From Lepisosteus oculatus (Eukaryota > Chordata > Actinopteri > Semionotiformes > Lepisosteidae): 64,000 bases of DNA. Below the pieces are notes generated by a model. It had not been told where the DNA came from and searched no databases. It saw only the letters and a program-made list of their open reading frames with translations. Position numbers and translations under genes: made by a program. The DNA lies in NCBI RefSeq assembly GCF_040954835.1, contig NC_090711.1, positions 2,239,501-2,303,500 on the forward strand, read 5' to 3'. Positions within the stretch are counted from its first letter, which is position 1. Every line of letters begins with the position of its first letter. Shown here piece after piece: positions 26,947 to 38,100 of this stretch.

Positions 26947-29649
26947 CTCTACCCGCCGGCGCGACCGCGCTCCGCTGACCAGAGCGCCGGGCCTGTCCGC
27001 CTCTCCGCTTTTTTGTGCCCGTCCCGCGCGCTTATATTACTCGCCTACTACTCCAGGTCCTAAAATATATCAGCGTGCCAAAACGGGAAAGGAAGAAAGA
27101 AAATGAATAAAATTCCACAGGTCAGGCCTCTCCACCAAGTACGACAAAAGGAGATAACAACAGAATTTTTTTTTAATTTATTTTTTTGGGGAAAAATCGC
27201 CTTGAACGAGAATGAGGAAAATATGAGCTTGATCGGAACCCGGTCACGGGACGAAACGCTATCTTATTCACCCGGTTCCGTTTCGTTCTCTCGGTTGGAG
27301 CGCCACCTTACAGGCCCGGTCGCCAAGATCAAATACACACCACCTCGTGCCGCAACGGTGTGATGGGAAACGACGAAGGACGCAGCACAAAGTCACAAGG
27401 CGAAGGAAAGCAGGCAAAAATGAAAACAGAACCACGGTATGGATGGTACTTTTCTCTGAAACGAGGAAAACGAATTATGGCAAAAAAAGGACAGTGAACC
27501 GATGCGAATTAACCACATTTTGAAAGCAAGATATTAAAAATAATCTTTATTTATTGGACTCATGTTCAACATCACAATTAGATGACGCACCGTTCCTCGC
27601 AGTTTGTAAATCACGGAAAATGGAGGGACGTCTATTCCAAATATTTAAACCAAAATCCACGACGGATCCGAGCAACTCAATTTCTACCCCTCAACGTGAA
27701 AAAAGAAAAAAAAAAAAAGAGACCCACTAAGTTTCAGTCTTGCCTTCTGCTAAACTCATAAAAGCGTCAAAATTGCTTAAGATATCCAGCAGTGACCATT
27801 TCCTCCTCGCACAGATGAAAGCAATATGAAAGAGGTACACTTGGTATTGTCCACATACACACCAAAGGAGATGGGGGAGGAGGGAGGTTTAAAAATGTAT
27901 TTCTGTGCCATAAATAACCAGGAAAAGAGAGAAATGCAAATCGAAATGAAAACACACAGGATATCAAATTAACCGATAGCCACTGTTTATGTTTATTCCG
28001 GCAGTCCAACACACATCTTGTATCACAGGAGACAACACCGTCGAATGAGAAAACATATTCGTGACAGTTTTCGGCTTCGTGCACAGAACTATAATTTCCA
28101 GGGTCTCCTTCAGTATGCCGAATGAGCTTGTATCCTCTTCCGAACAAAAGCTGGAGCGTGGGAAATTTAACATGCAAAAATGCAATCCAGAATGCTGAAT
28201 AAAAGATAAAAGAGCTGAATAACCTTTCAACATCTCGTGCCGGGACTAACTCGGGGCTTGTGCTACTGAGCACAGTTCGTGGTACTGAAGTGACTCAGAC
28301 AACGCAAACGTTTCCCTTTTGCAGGACACTGAATCCCAACACCCTGCATTTCTCCTTCCAGATTGATTTTGTTATGAGCGTGCAATTATATTTTATATTT
28401 TAATTCCACACTGAAAAAACGAACCCCTCCTTGCTCGGTACAGCTCCCCGGTCAAATTTAAAGCATTTTTTTTTAAAGTGGTTTAGGGGGTTTAAGTGGT
28501 TGACAACACTTTCCTCCAATATCCACTCCTGATCACGCTGTAGAAACAGGGGGCTTTGTCAGCTTTTGCCAACAGATTTGAGGAACAATGTTCAGATAAA
28601 GCCCCTTCAGTAACAACCATTTCCTCGTGCATGCTTGGGCTGTAGAGCCAGGCTCTTCCAGACATGCGTGGCTACAGCTCACACCACACTAGGGGCACCA
28701 GACGGACACCCACCACCTGTCCACGCTGTCTTGCTCCAGTCACAAACCTTATTTATTCACATGCGACTTATTAGATCTTCTTAGCCGCACGGCAGAGAAA
28801 CTACATTTTCTTACATACTTTTCACACCTGCCTGGATATCCACAAGATGAAATCAGTGGGTATGCATTAAAAGTGGGAAAGGTATAACCTGCCTGTTGAC
28901 AAAACACCTAGATCTAGAATGTTCTGTATTCTGCCACAAAATCGAGGGTTTTCGTTTATGTCTTTTCTAAATGAGCTCCTAAATGAGCACAGGCGGAATT
29001 TCATTGTGTTGTTTCTCCCTGTACACTGCCATGCTGTCAACAAGCAGCATGTCTTCACCAGACTTACAGGACTGCTGTTACCCTGCAAGGTTGGCTATGC
29101 AATGCAGGTGAGTTGTATTCTTGAGAGGGACACATGGCTTTCAGGGCGTTAATTTCTGCAGGCCAGGCATTGTGGATTGTAAACGGTGCGTGTTAAAATA
29201 AATAACTATTTGAATTTGTCTTGATTTTTTAATTCTGGTAATTGTTTTCTTTCACTTAATCATGGCGGTTTTTCGTACACTAGTTACACATACCTGCCTA
29301 ATGACCCTGGATAAAACCCAACCAAAAAGCCCAGGTCCGGTCAGGTCGGTCCCCCTCAAGACTAACACACAGGTCAGATCGGACCAGCACTCTCCGGCAG
29401 CCCTTCCGACACCTGCAAGGCCAGCGCGGATCACACCGCCTCCCCAAACCCCCAAACATCATCTCGGCACCGCAGAAGAACCGTGTTACTTAAAAACACA
29501 CCACAGCTTCGAAGGAACAGATCCGAGAGTCCTCAGAAAAGAAAACGGGCTTATACTTCGTTATTCCGGTGACTGACACAAGCCAACACATGAAGCCGAC
29601 GGGCTGCTGACTGGGCTGAACTGGGAAGGCGTCAGGCCCGGTTCACAGC
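26947..29649. other. Upstream region of NCOA5, no gene recognised
   Basis: About 100 bases upstream of the NCOA5 ATG are GC- and CpG-rich (26950-27040) and lack a convincing splice acceptor, so a promoter with a short 5' UTR may lie here. Beyond about 27060 the DNA is AT-rich with A/T homopolymers. Open frames such as 27767-28273 (minus) show no domain and look like chance. Confidence 0.45.
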
Positions 29650-30560
29650 TGAAGATTCGCTTATTTGTTGGTCGCAGAGACTGTGCCGCCGGGGGAAAAA
29701 AAAGCAACAACACGGCGCTTCTCCACGACAGCCCTAGCGACACCGGCCGGGCTGCAAACCTCCGGGAAGACTCCCGTCTTGAGGAAAAGCGCCGCGACAG
29801 AAACAAACCTTTTGAGTGCTGAGAGAACGGGGAAAAAAAAAAACATTTTCATCCCTGTTTTTCTCGGACTCGGAGACGCACGGAGGGAGGGAGGGAGAGA
29901 GCGAGCAGGCGGGCAGCCCCAGCCCGCCCTGGCAGCCGCCAAGCTCGGCCGCCACCCAGGAAACAACCGCGGCTGCACCACCCGCGTCCAGGCCCCGGCC
30001 GAAGACGCGCTGCCCGGGGCTCGAAGCCAACAAGAGGCCCCCCAGTCTCTCGGAGAAACGCCGTCGTGGTCGCGACTTCCATTTTAGGAGGAAAAAAAAA
30101 ACACCACCACCCTCTACGTCCTTCCCCGCACAACACACACACACATAGATAGATATACACCCCTCTTGTCCCTGTCATTCATTCAAAAAAAAACAACAAC
30201 ACCGCATCATTCCTTTGACGAAGACGCGAAAACAAAAGGTGTTAAAAAAAAAAGAAGAAATAAAACAAACTCGGGTTCTGAAACGATCAGGACCCTCTCG
30301 GGCGCGCGCGCGCCCCCCTCCCCACCACCTCGCGCACCACACGGACAGCCGCTCGCGCCGCCGCCCCCGCTCGCCCGCCCGCACGAGCCGACCAGCAGAC
30401 AAGCCGCCGCCGCCATTTTGAGCGGAGAAGAGCCGAGCCGGGCTCAGGGCTCGGGTTCACCGGCGGCGGAACAACCCCACCTCACAGGGCCCGAACCCGC
30501 CCCTGACGCCTCGGTGGCCCGCTTCACCCCAGAGACCGAAAGACTCGCGTAGAAATAGGG
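29650..30560. promoter_or_regulatory. CpG island with YY1-type motif
   Basis: A GC- and CpG-rich block stands out from AT-rich flanks. At 30406-30420 the minus strand reads CAAAATGGCGGCGGC, a match to the YY1 element common just downstream of start sites. This suggests a minus-strand start, which could be an alternative upstream NCOA5 promoter with a non-coding first exon or a separate transcript. Long frames inside it are expected from composition and carry no recognisable domain. Confidence 0.6.
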
Positions 30561-32477
30561 GAAGGGTGTTGGGGGGGGGGATTAAATAAATAAAATAACG
30601 CGTCAACAACGGTTTCATCATTTAAAATGTCGTCGGCGGCGACGCCAGAAATATGAACAACGAGACCCTCCAGCCGCGACGCGAGGGGAATGAACTAGTC
30701 AAGTTATGAGATGCTGAAATCAGAAATTACACGGGGAAGAGGGAAATGGCCTCCCGAGATCTTTTTTTTTTTACAAAAAATTGGATATTAAAGTTCCGGC
30801 TGTTTCACTTTTGGTTTAAAAGGAAACAAGACAAATGAACCAGCCCGGCCGCTTCAAAAAACCATATTAATAGAATAAGCTCTTACCTTTAATCCGTAAA
30901 TTGTAAATTCGCCCGTTTCCCCCTGGGTTTTTGGTAGTATTAATGTTCAAAAACGGACCAAAGACCTACTTCTCATCTCCTAACGCTTCCCTCTACAGCG
31001 CGAGTACACTTCTTTCAGTTTGCTTATTTACTACAGTTTCAACCTGCTTTACGCTAGCGCCGCGCCGTTGCTATGTAGCGTAAGACAGTCTCTTGGCAAC
31101 GTTGAGCAGGGTCAGTTCTGCGTGAAGGCTATAGCTCCTAAATACACAACAAAGCATACGAATTTATCATTATTATGATATTGTAAATATGTCTGTCCGT
31201 AGAAAGAGTGAGAATAACTTTATTGATAACTGTCGTAACCGAATTACCAAAAACTTAACTGCTGTGCTTCTTAATTAAATGAAGAACGCGTTTAAACCTA
31301 TTTTCAAAATGATTTATTATTGTAGGGTACATGAATACAAGCTAAGGTTATTAAAATAATGGTTAAACAGTTTTGCCTGCTATTTTTTCATGGCCAGAAG
31401 GGATTTTTCTGATGGATAATAATGCATTATTAAAATATGGTGTAGATGCCTTTATTTTGTTGTGCAAACCAAATTAAACGGTGGAATTTAATAACAAACC
31501 CCGTATAAAGCCTTTATCATGATGAGTATCTCCAGGTGATATAGAGAAACAATGCTTTAGCCCAGTTCATTTGCTGATAATATTCAGTGTCACACAGAGT
31601 CCAATGACAGACGTAATTATCTGAGGTAATAACACAATAGAGAAGGCCATGGTACTTCACAGTATCAAATTATTACAGATAATACAGGTAGAATTGTTTA
31701 ATGTGGTGCTCCTGCCAAAAGTAACCAGTTTGAAACAGACCTGTTGATGCTTGACTCCTTGGTTGTGATTCAGTTGAAAGCTTACAATGTGAAACTTGTC
31801 ACCACAACAGCGCAGACCGAGTACTTTTAAAATCCAAGTGTTATGATACCATTCAGGACTCGTGCACAACTAGAAAAGGCTGCAATAAGGCACGAGCTGA
31901 GGTTAATTCCACACTAAAAAGCAGACAGACAAAACAAGACATGTGGGCTGTTGAGCTTACTGCAGGCTTGAATGATGGTTCTGGTTCCCGAGTGTCCGGA
32001 AACAGAACAGAACAGTCCAATTCTTCCACACAGGGGGTCTGCTCTGCTGACCGGGAGCTCTCCATATTTCTATCATTATAAATTAATTAGCAGAAGCTGA
32101 CTGGGATTTTATGTTCAAAACGAAGACCCTCCATGAGCATGATTTCAGAAACGGCGGTCCTGTGCAGGGCAGGGCAAAAATGTCAAAAACCCCCTACTCT
32201 GAGCACGGCTGACAACTCCGGAATAAAGCTTCCCCAAGCCATTCCGGGAGGATTCCCGTAATCAAGGCCCGTGTCCTCCCGAGAGGAACATGCTTCCCAA
32301 GCGACTGTCACCGGCTCCTCTGATCGCACCCTACTGTCTGTGTGAGGGCCGCCCAGGGTAACGGAAGAGGGGTATCTGCTGGCTGCTCAGTGGGGACACG
32401 AGAGCTTGCTGTCGCACGGGTTTGGGGGCCCCTCCTTCTGCACAGCCCCGGCTGCGTTCCCTGGCGCCCCGACTCCG
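30561..32477. other. Intergenic DNA between NCOA5 and NEURL2, including NEURL2 3' UTR
   Basis: AT-rich sequence from about 30770 to 31650, then mixed composition up to the NEURL2 stop. Minus-strand poly(A) signal candidates (TTTATT on the plus strand) are at 31219-31224 and 31451-31456. I see no coding exon. Confidence 0.45.
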
Positions 32478-33656
32478 TCACTCGTACTTGCAGTAGTGCT
32501 TGAGGAGTTCAGGGAGCTCCAGCCAGTCCAGGGCCATCCTGTGGACGATGTGCTTCTGAATGGTCTGGCGGCACAGGGTCTGCAGAGAGGGGACTGAGAC
32601 GAGAGACAGGAGAGTGAGAGGGAGAAAAACCCAACAGGAAAGGCTGTGATTTGGCTTCGCTGCTGCAGGGGCCTCGTTTCATGCAGGCCTCTGCAAGCTG
32701 TAGCAAACCCTGTCTTTGCTCATTTCACCGTGAAAGGGGAGGAGACATCAGGTCGCAGAGATGCTAAACTAACCAGGAAAACTCAGGACTTGTAAACATG
32801 CAGGTCCTTTGCATAACCAAATGAAAACCAACCGACTAATTTGCACTTTTTCATTCTCTGGGGCTTTCAAAAAGGTGGGGAGGTTAAGCCTGCTGACATT
32901 CACCGAGAGGCGGTTGGGCCTGCTGGACGCCCCCCCAGACAGAGCGCGCGGGCCACACTCACAGCCGTACTCCACCTGCACCACGCGCACGCTCTTGGTG
33001 GCGGCGAAGACGTCGACCACCGCGAACAGGGGCCGCTGGGCGGGGATGCCCCTGGCGCTGGCGCCCATGTCCTCCCCGTTGATGACGATGTGCATGTCAG
33101 CGGCGCCCCGCCCGCTGGGCACGAACAGCACCCCGATGCGGCTCCGGCGGGCCGTGGGGGGCAGCGTGTTGGTCTTGTACAGGTCGTCCAGGATGTGGCT
33201 GAACCGGCCCGGGCGGCTGCGGCCCACCAGCTTGTCCCGGGGGATGCGCGCGCCCCCGATGTGGAGGTGGGTGTCGGTGAAGAAGCTCTTGGGGGAGCTG
33301 CCCCCCTCTGCCTCTCCCTCTCCCTCTCCCTCGACCACCCTGTTGTGGTTCCGGGTGATGGCGAACACCCAGCTGTCGCCCATGCCCACCAGGTCCGGCA
33401 GGGAGTACTCGGGCACCGCGGCCAGGCCGCCGGGGTCGTGCGCCGTCAGCCCCACCCTCAGGTGTCCGCACCAGCCCAGCTCCTTGTCCTCGATCTCCAC
33501 CAGGAAGATCTCGCCAGGGGCCAGGGGCCGCCTGCTGAAGCACAGCCCGTCGGCGAAGCTCTCCACCCGCGTGGCCCGGGTGCCCGCCTGATCCAGGCGG
33601 ACGTTGGCGCCGTGGACGGGGTGGAACTCCAGGAAGCGCCCGGCGAAGCCCTCCAT
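32478..33656 (-). CDS. neurl2: NEURL2, neuralized E3 ubiquitin ligase subunit 2 (Ozz)
   Basis: Substrate-recognition subunit of a Cullin-5 type ubiquitin ligase, best known in mammalian striated muscle (Ozz-E3), where it helps turn over membrane beta-catenin and myosin. Two coding exons: 32963-33656 (ATG at 33654-33656) and 32478-32593 (stop 32478-32480). They join in phase 1 through the donor GTGAGT, giving 269 aa against 285 in human. Residues about 13-230 are the neuralized homology repeat, with FHPVHGANVRLDQAGTRATR, ELGWCGHLRVGLTAHDPG, SWVFAITRNHNRV, RIPRDKLVGRSRPG and DMHIVINGEDMGASARG. The last 37 residues (SLQTLCRQTIQKHIVHR to LLKHYCKYE) are the SOCS box that recruits Elongin B/C. The N-terminus is shorter than human. 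A Glu/Gly-rich loop (EGEGEGEAEGG) replaces a human Glu/Ala-rich loop and is coded by a short CCCTCT-type repeat. It is divergently arranged with CTSA. Confidence 0.96.
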
Positions 33657-34067
33657 CTGGGCCTGCTCTCCCGCCAGCTCAGCGCCGGCCCGACTGCGTC
33701 CTCTCCGGCAGGCCTCAAGCGGGTCTCTGGCTATTTCAGGCCTGCCGCAGGGCTCTGTGCGTCGTCACTGCAGCTGTCTGACAGGTGGCAGAGTGCTGTG
33801 GGGGACAGAGGAGACTGGGGGAGGGGGGGCGGACTTGAGGTCTCCATAAAAGGCCCGGGAGAGGGCAGTGATAACAGGACTCCCTGAACGCTGGAGGACT
33901 TCCCAGGCCCCGTGCACAAGACACAGGGATAGAGCCGGGGTGCTTGACCCACGGATTTTAATACTACAGGGACAACCTCGCAGGACACCTCCCCGACCCC
34001 AGGAAAACATCCCGTTTCCACGCATTTCCGCTCCCCGTCCGTCCAGACGGCTACCGAGCTGCCCGAA

Positions 34068-34146
34068 GTCACGTGATCCTGATCGCCCCCCCTCGTCACC
34101 TGACGCCCCAGTCATGTGACGTCCCTTATCAGCCGGGTCACATGAT
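34068..34146. promoter_or_regulatory. Cluster of four CLEAR-like E-boxes
   Basis: Four decamers of the form GTCANNTGAN occur within 79 bases: GTCACGTGAT (34068-34077), GTCACCTGAC (34095-34104), GTCATGTGAC (34111-34120) and GTCACATGAT (34137-34146). The first is one base from the palindromic TFEB/TFE3 CLEAR consensus GTCACGTGAC. CTSA is a lysosomal enzyme gene, a class controlled through CLEAR sites. The cluster also lies about 410 bases upstream of the NEURL2 start. Confidence 0.7.
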
Positions 34147-34154
34147 CTCACCCC

Positions 34155-34214
34155 CCAAGTCAGGCGCTCGACGGTCAGAGCGCATTCAGGAAGGAGCCGG
34201 ACTAGCACAAAAAG
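34155..34214 (+). other. ctsa: Putative CTSA 5' UTR exon
   Basis: A donor-like AAAG|GTAAAG ends this stretch at 34214, just downstream of the CLEAR-like cluster. The CTSA ATG follows an acceptor-like CCGCTCAG|GG at 35161-35170. Joining them would give a short leader without an ATG. The 5' end is a guess. Confidence 0.45.
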
Positions 34215-35170
34215 GTAAAGCTGAAATCATTGTCGTTTACAGTGATGTACTCGGTTACAGCGCTTAGAAAGCGACGGCTTCCAGCTTGTGTTAAATGTAC
34301 GAGTGTATTTCAGCCAGTCGCTAAGTTTCGTGGCATCTTTGGAGGACGTCACTGTGTTTCTGTTGTCCCCACACAGAGGGGACTGTTTTTAAATCGCAGA
34401 ACTTTCCATACCGGTCTGCTTCCCGGAGAGGTGAAAATCGTTGTCGTTTATTGTGAATTAATTTGGGCAGCCGCTTCAAGATACCGCCCTCGAAAGAAAT
34501 ATGCGGCGGGGGTTGGTGCACGGATGTGTAGTTATTAGTTTCGTTTCTGTTCGTGTAATCGGCATTCAGGAGGTCTTGTTTTTTTTTTTAGAAACGTTTA
34601 GATGTTTCGGTCGGGTGCCGCGACAGATCTTTTGTGTTGTTGTTGTTGTAACTTTTCAACACACGACATTCAGACTGATGCCTGACAGAGGGGCAGTGAA
34701 AAACGAGCTCTGCCCTTTCCCCTGCTCCAGGAGCTCTGCGTGACTGCCCGGCTCCCCTGCCGCCTTGTCCTGTATTTCTGGGGGGTTCCCCCACGAATAG
34801 CGCTGGTTTCCGTGATTGAAAGACATTGCGATGGGCTTTTAAAAAAAAAAAAACACACAGGGAAGGCGAAACCAGGCAAGGCGCAGAAGCGGACACGTTA
34901 TGAGGACACGCAGGACGCGCCTGGTCTCCCACGGGCTACAGGAGCTCATTCTCTTTAGTAGTCCAAGTAGGCAGCTGCGTCAGCACGCGTGGGCTGGAAA
35001 GTTAAGGTTTCTTCCCCGCTGGAAGGAGAAGAAAAGAAACGCAATGTTGAGGCTATGGAGCCGTCTTGAGACACTTCCCTTCCAGACAGGGCCGGGCAGT
35101 ATCCCTGGGGCAGGCGGTGTGTGTGTGTGTGTGTCTGTAACGCCCCCCTCTGTCCCTGTGCCGCTCAGGG

Positions 35171-38100
35171 ATGGACCGAGCGCTGCTGCCGCTGCTGCTG
35201 CTGGGAGTGCTGAGGGTCCAGGGGGCTCCGGACGCGGACGAGATCAAGTACCTCCCGGGCCTGGAGAAGCAGCCCGGCTTCAGGCAGTACTCTGGCTACC
35301 TGAACGTGTCCGGCAGTAAGCACCTGCACTACTGGTGAGTGTGGTCCCAACCCCTGATCTTTCCAGCTCACTGCCCTTCCTGCTCCCTGCTGATTCTGGG
35401 AAGCGAGCGTGGGAAATTCCCAGGGGGGATCCCTGGAGCTGGTGACTTGGTTTCCAGGAGAAGTCAGGCGGCCCAGGTGAGGGGGCCCTCAGTTTCCAGT
35501 AGTTCCCAGGGCGCGTCACGGGATTCTCCCGGGATCGGGAACCCCCTCATTCCTGGTTAGGACCCCAGGGATCTGGAAGCACAGGGTGCCTGTCCATTGC
35601 TGGCCATGCCAGCGAGCCCACATGGACACGTCAGGTTAATTCCATGAAGGTCAGGAGCAGTTGCTCAGACGTACACCGGCAATCAGCCCTCTGCTGCCAG
35701 GTGGGTTCTGTGCCTCCTGTGTTGTGCAGCATGAGGTGAGCTGAGCTCATGGGAATAAACATTCACAGACCTGCTGCAGGGTGCGCAGCTGCAGCTCGGG
35801 GGCCCCAGGCCATGCGGTGTCTGGAGCAGGAATTGAAACCGCTTGCTCTGTATTCCTTCCAATCCCACTTCCCTTTTTCCTGAGACTCCTGCGTGAGAGG
35901 GCCTTCTGTTCGGCTCGACTTCACAGGCATCACTGCTCTGAATGCCATCAGAAGGTGCTACCTACCTTTCCAGTAACAAGACAGGAACAATCCGATGCTG
36001 GTAAAGAGAGAGTTGCTATTTCAGAACACAATAATCCGGCTCACAGAATGGACTTGGGCCCTTAAAGCTGAGTGTGTGCCCCTCCCTGTGCTGCAGCGTC
36101 TCATACCCTCTCGAAAAGAGAGCCTGTCTTTGCATATCGCCTGTCCCGCCTGTGTGCTACTTCTCGCTTTCCTCCCTGTCCGAGCTCTCTGCTGTCTTGT
36201 CGCCAGGGAATGTCGTGACCCGGCCCCTGCCCCTCTCCTGCAGGTTTCTGGAGTCCCAGAAGGACCCGGCTGGCAGCCCCGTGGTTCTGTGGCTGAACGG
36301 GGGACCGGGGTGCAGCTCCCTGGATGGGCTGCTCACCGAGCACGGGCCGTTCCTGGTAAGAGCGCCTGCCCGCACGGCCCTGGGAAAGATCCGGGAGGGC
36401 GCGCACGTTTTCCCGCGTTCTGGGGAGGTTCCCGGGAAAAACCAAATCCAGTGGGCGGCGGGGTCTGCCTGATTCCTTCGCCAGGTCTGCGTGTGGCCTT
36501 GGGCAGCGCTCCCTGCCAGCCGTGTTGAAAGATCTGGGCGCGGGGGCGAATGAAGGCCTGTTTGTGATTCACGTCTGTTCCTGCTGCAGATCCAAGATGA
36601 CGGCGCCTCTCTGAAGTACAACCCCTACTCCTGGAACACGGTACGCTCCCCGGTTCTGCTCGGGTTTCTAAACCGGTTCCGGTTTCCGATCGGGTCTGAG
36701 CATTATCCCGGCGCCCTGCTTTGTGGTTCCTTTCCCGATTAAAGGAGGAAGTGGAACAGTCGTTACTTGAGAGTTTTTTTTTTTATAGGAGAAGTCACAC
36801 ACGTCAACAAATTAACAAATACATTCACATTCACCTCTTTTTCTGTGTCAAAACGAAGTGAAAAAGCAAGTGGTCGAGGGATTGCCCTTCCTGCGATAGT
36901 CTGAAAGATGAGCAAACGTGAGGACAGCCGTGAGCTTCCCTCACCTGCTACATCTGGAGTAAAGTTACGCGTCGTTTTCCCAGCACCTGGCAGACCTGTC
37001 CACACGAGCTCACGAGCGCCGACTGCTGTCGGAGAGCCAGCTGACATCCTAGCTACTGTGCGGTCTTGATATTGAGCAACAGGAGCGACTGACACATCTG
37101 GGTCTGCGCCCCGAGAAATACCACCCTGTGCCCAGAGCGGCATGCAAATGGCGAGTCAGAAGTGCGTTCAAATGAATGATTCATGGAAAGACAATCTGAG
37201 ATGAAAAATTAAACAGCTTTTTGAGATGTGGGGCGTGGAAGATTTCCAGAGGGAAGGGTGTGGGACCTGGGAGTTCACGGGCGTGCCTGTCGTCCGCAGA
37301 TAGCCAACATGCTGTACCTGGAGTCTCCAGCAGGGGTGGGCTTCTCCTACTCGGATGACAAGGACTACGTCACCAACGACACGGAGGTGAGTCAGCGGGG
37401 GGGACGGAGCCCGTGTCCTGGCGCCGCCGTTTCCCAGCGCCGTGGGGTTTTGCACACGTCCTGCTGCGGACACAGACCGGACACCGAGAGCTTGACCGCT
37501 CGGGTGTTTTTTTGCTCCGTCCGCAAACATGCCGAGGTTCGAGAGGGGAGATGCGTCGGCTCTCCAGCCCCACAGGCACCGTGGAGTGGGAAGAAGAAGC
37601 TGGGAGGTGTGTGGGCTCTAGAACAGGCACTGCTGGAGCGGACCTGTTTAGAGGAGCTCGCCTAGGGAGCTGTCAGAATACATAGGCTGCAAAGGAACAG
37701 GTATGGGTACCGTTCAGCATGGAATCAACCTTTACCCGTTCCTTTGCAGACACGTTTAGCCCCAGTCTGAGGTTTTAACGAATACCCTGCTAGCACGGAC
37801 TGTAATTCATTCTGCAGCGAGTGATTGGAATATATATTTTGCTTGTTTAAAATTGAAAGGAGGCAAGAACGTTAAAAAAAAATTGCTTCAGCTGTGGCTC
37901 ACGTTTTGTTTTTTCATCTTTGTTTTTTAAGAGTGGAATATACCGCTGCCTGTTCCTTTACGCTTATGCAGTAGCTGGGCGTCGATCCAGCGATCGACAC
38001 TGATGGGCGGAGAGGCGCACGCACGTGCCTCAGTAGGTCCTGATGGAGATGCCGTTGCAGCCGAGGCGCGTTGTCAGTCCCGATCGGCACCGTGAGCTCA

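Larger units (their letters stand above)
33657..35170. promoter_or_regulatory. Divergent NEURL2/CTSA promoter region
   Basis: The two start codons are 1.5 kb apart, head to head. The block near 34060-34150 carries the E-box cluster listed separately. It is followed by a likely CTSA non-coding exon with a donor at 34215, while the CTSA ATG is preceded by an acceptor-like GCCGCTCAG. T-, A- and GT-rich tracts occupy 34570-34860 and 35117-35136. I see no coding exon here. Confidence 0.6.

Noticed and set aside
29665-30148. Several overlapping frames in the CpG island, both strands.
   Set aside because: High GC removes stops; no domain, and frames overlap one another on both strands.
32841-33887. 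A 348-codon plus-strand frame.
   Set aside because: It is the antisense shadow of the GC-rich NEURL2 exon 1, with low-complexity Gly/Ala/Val/His content.
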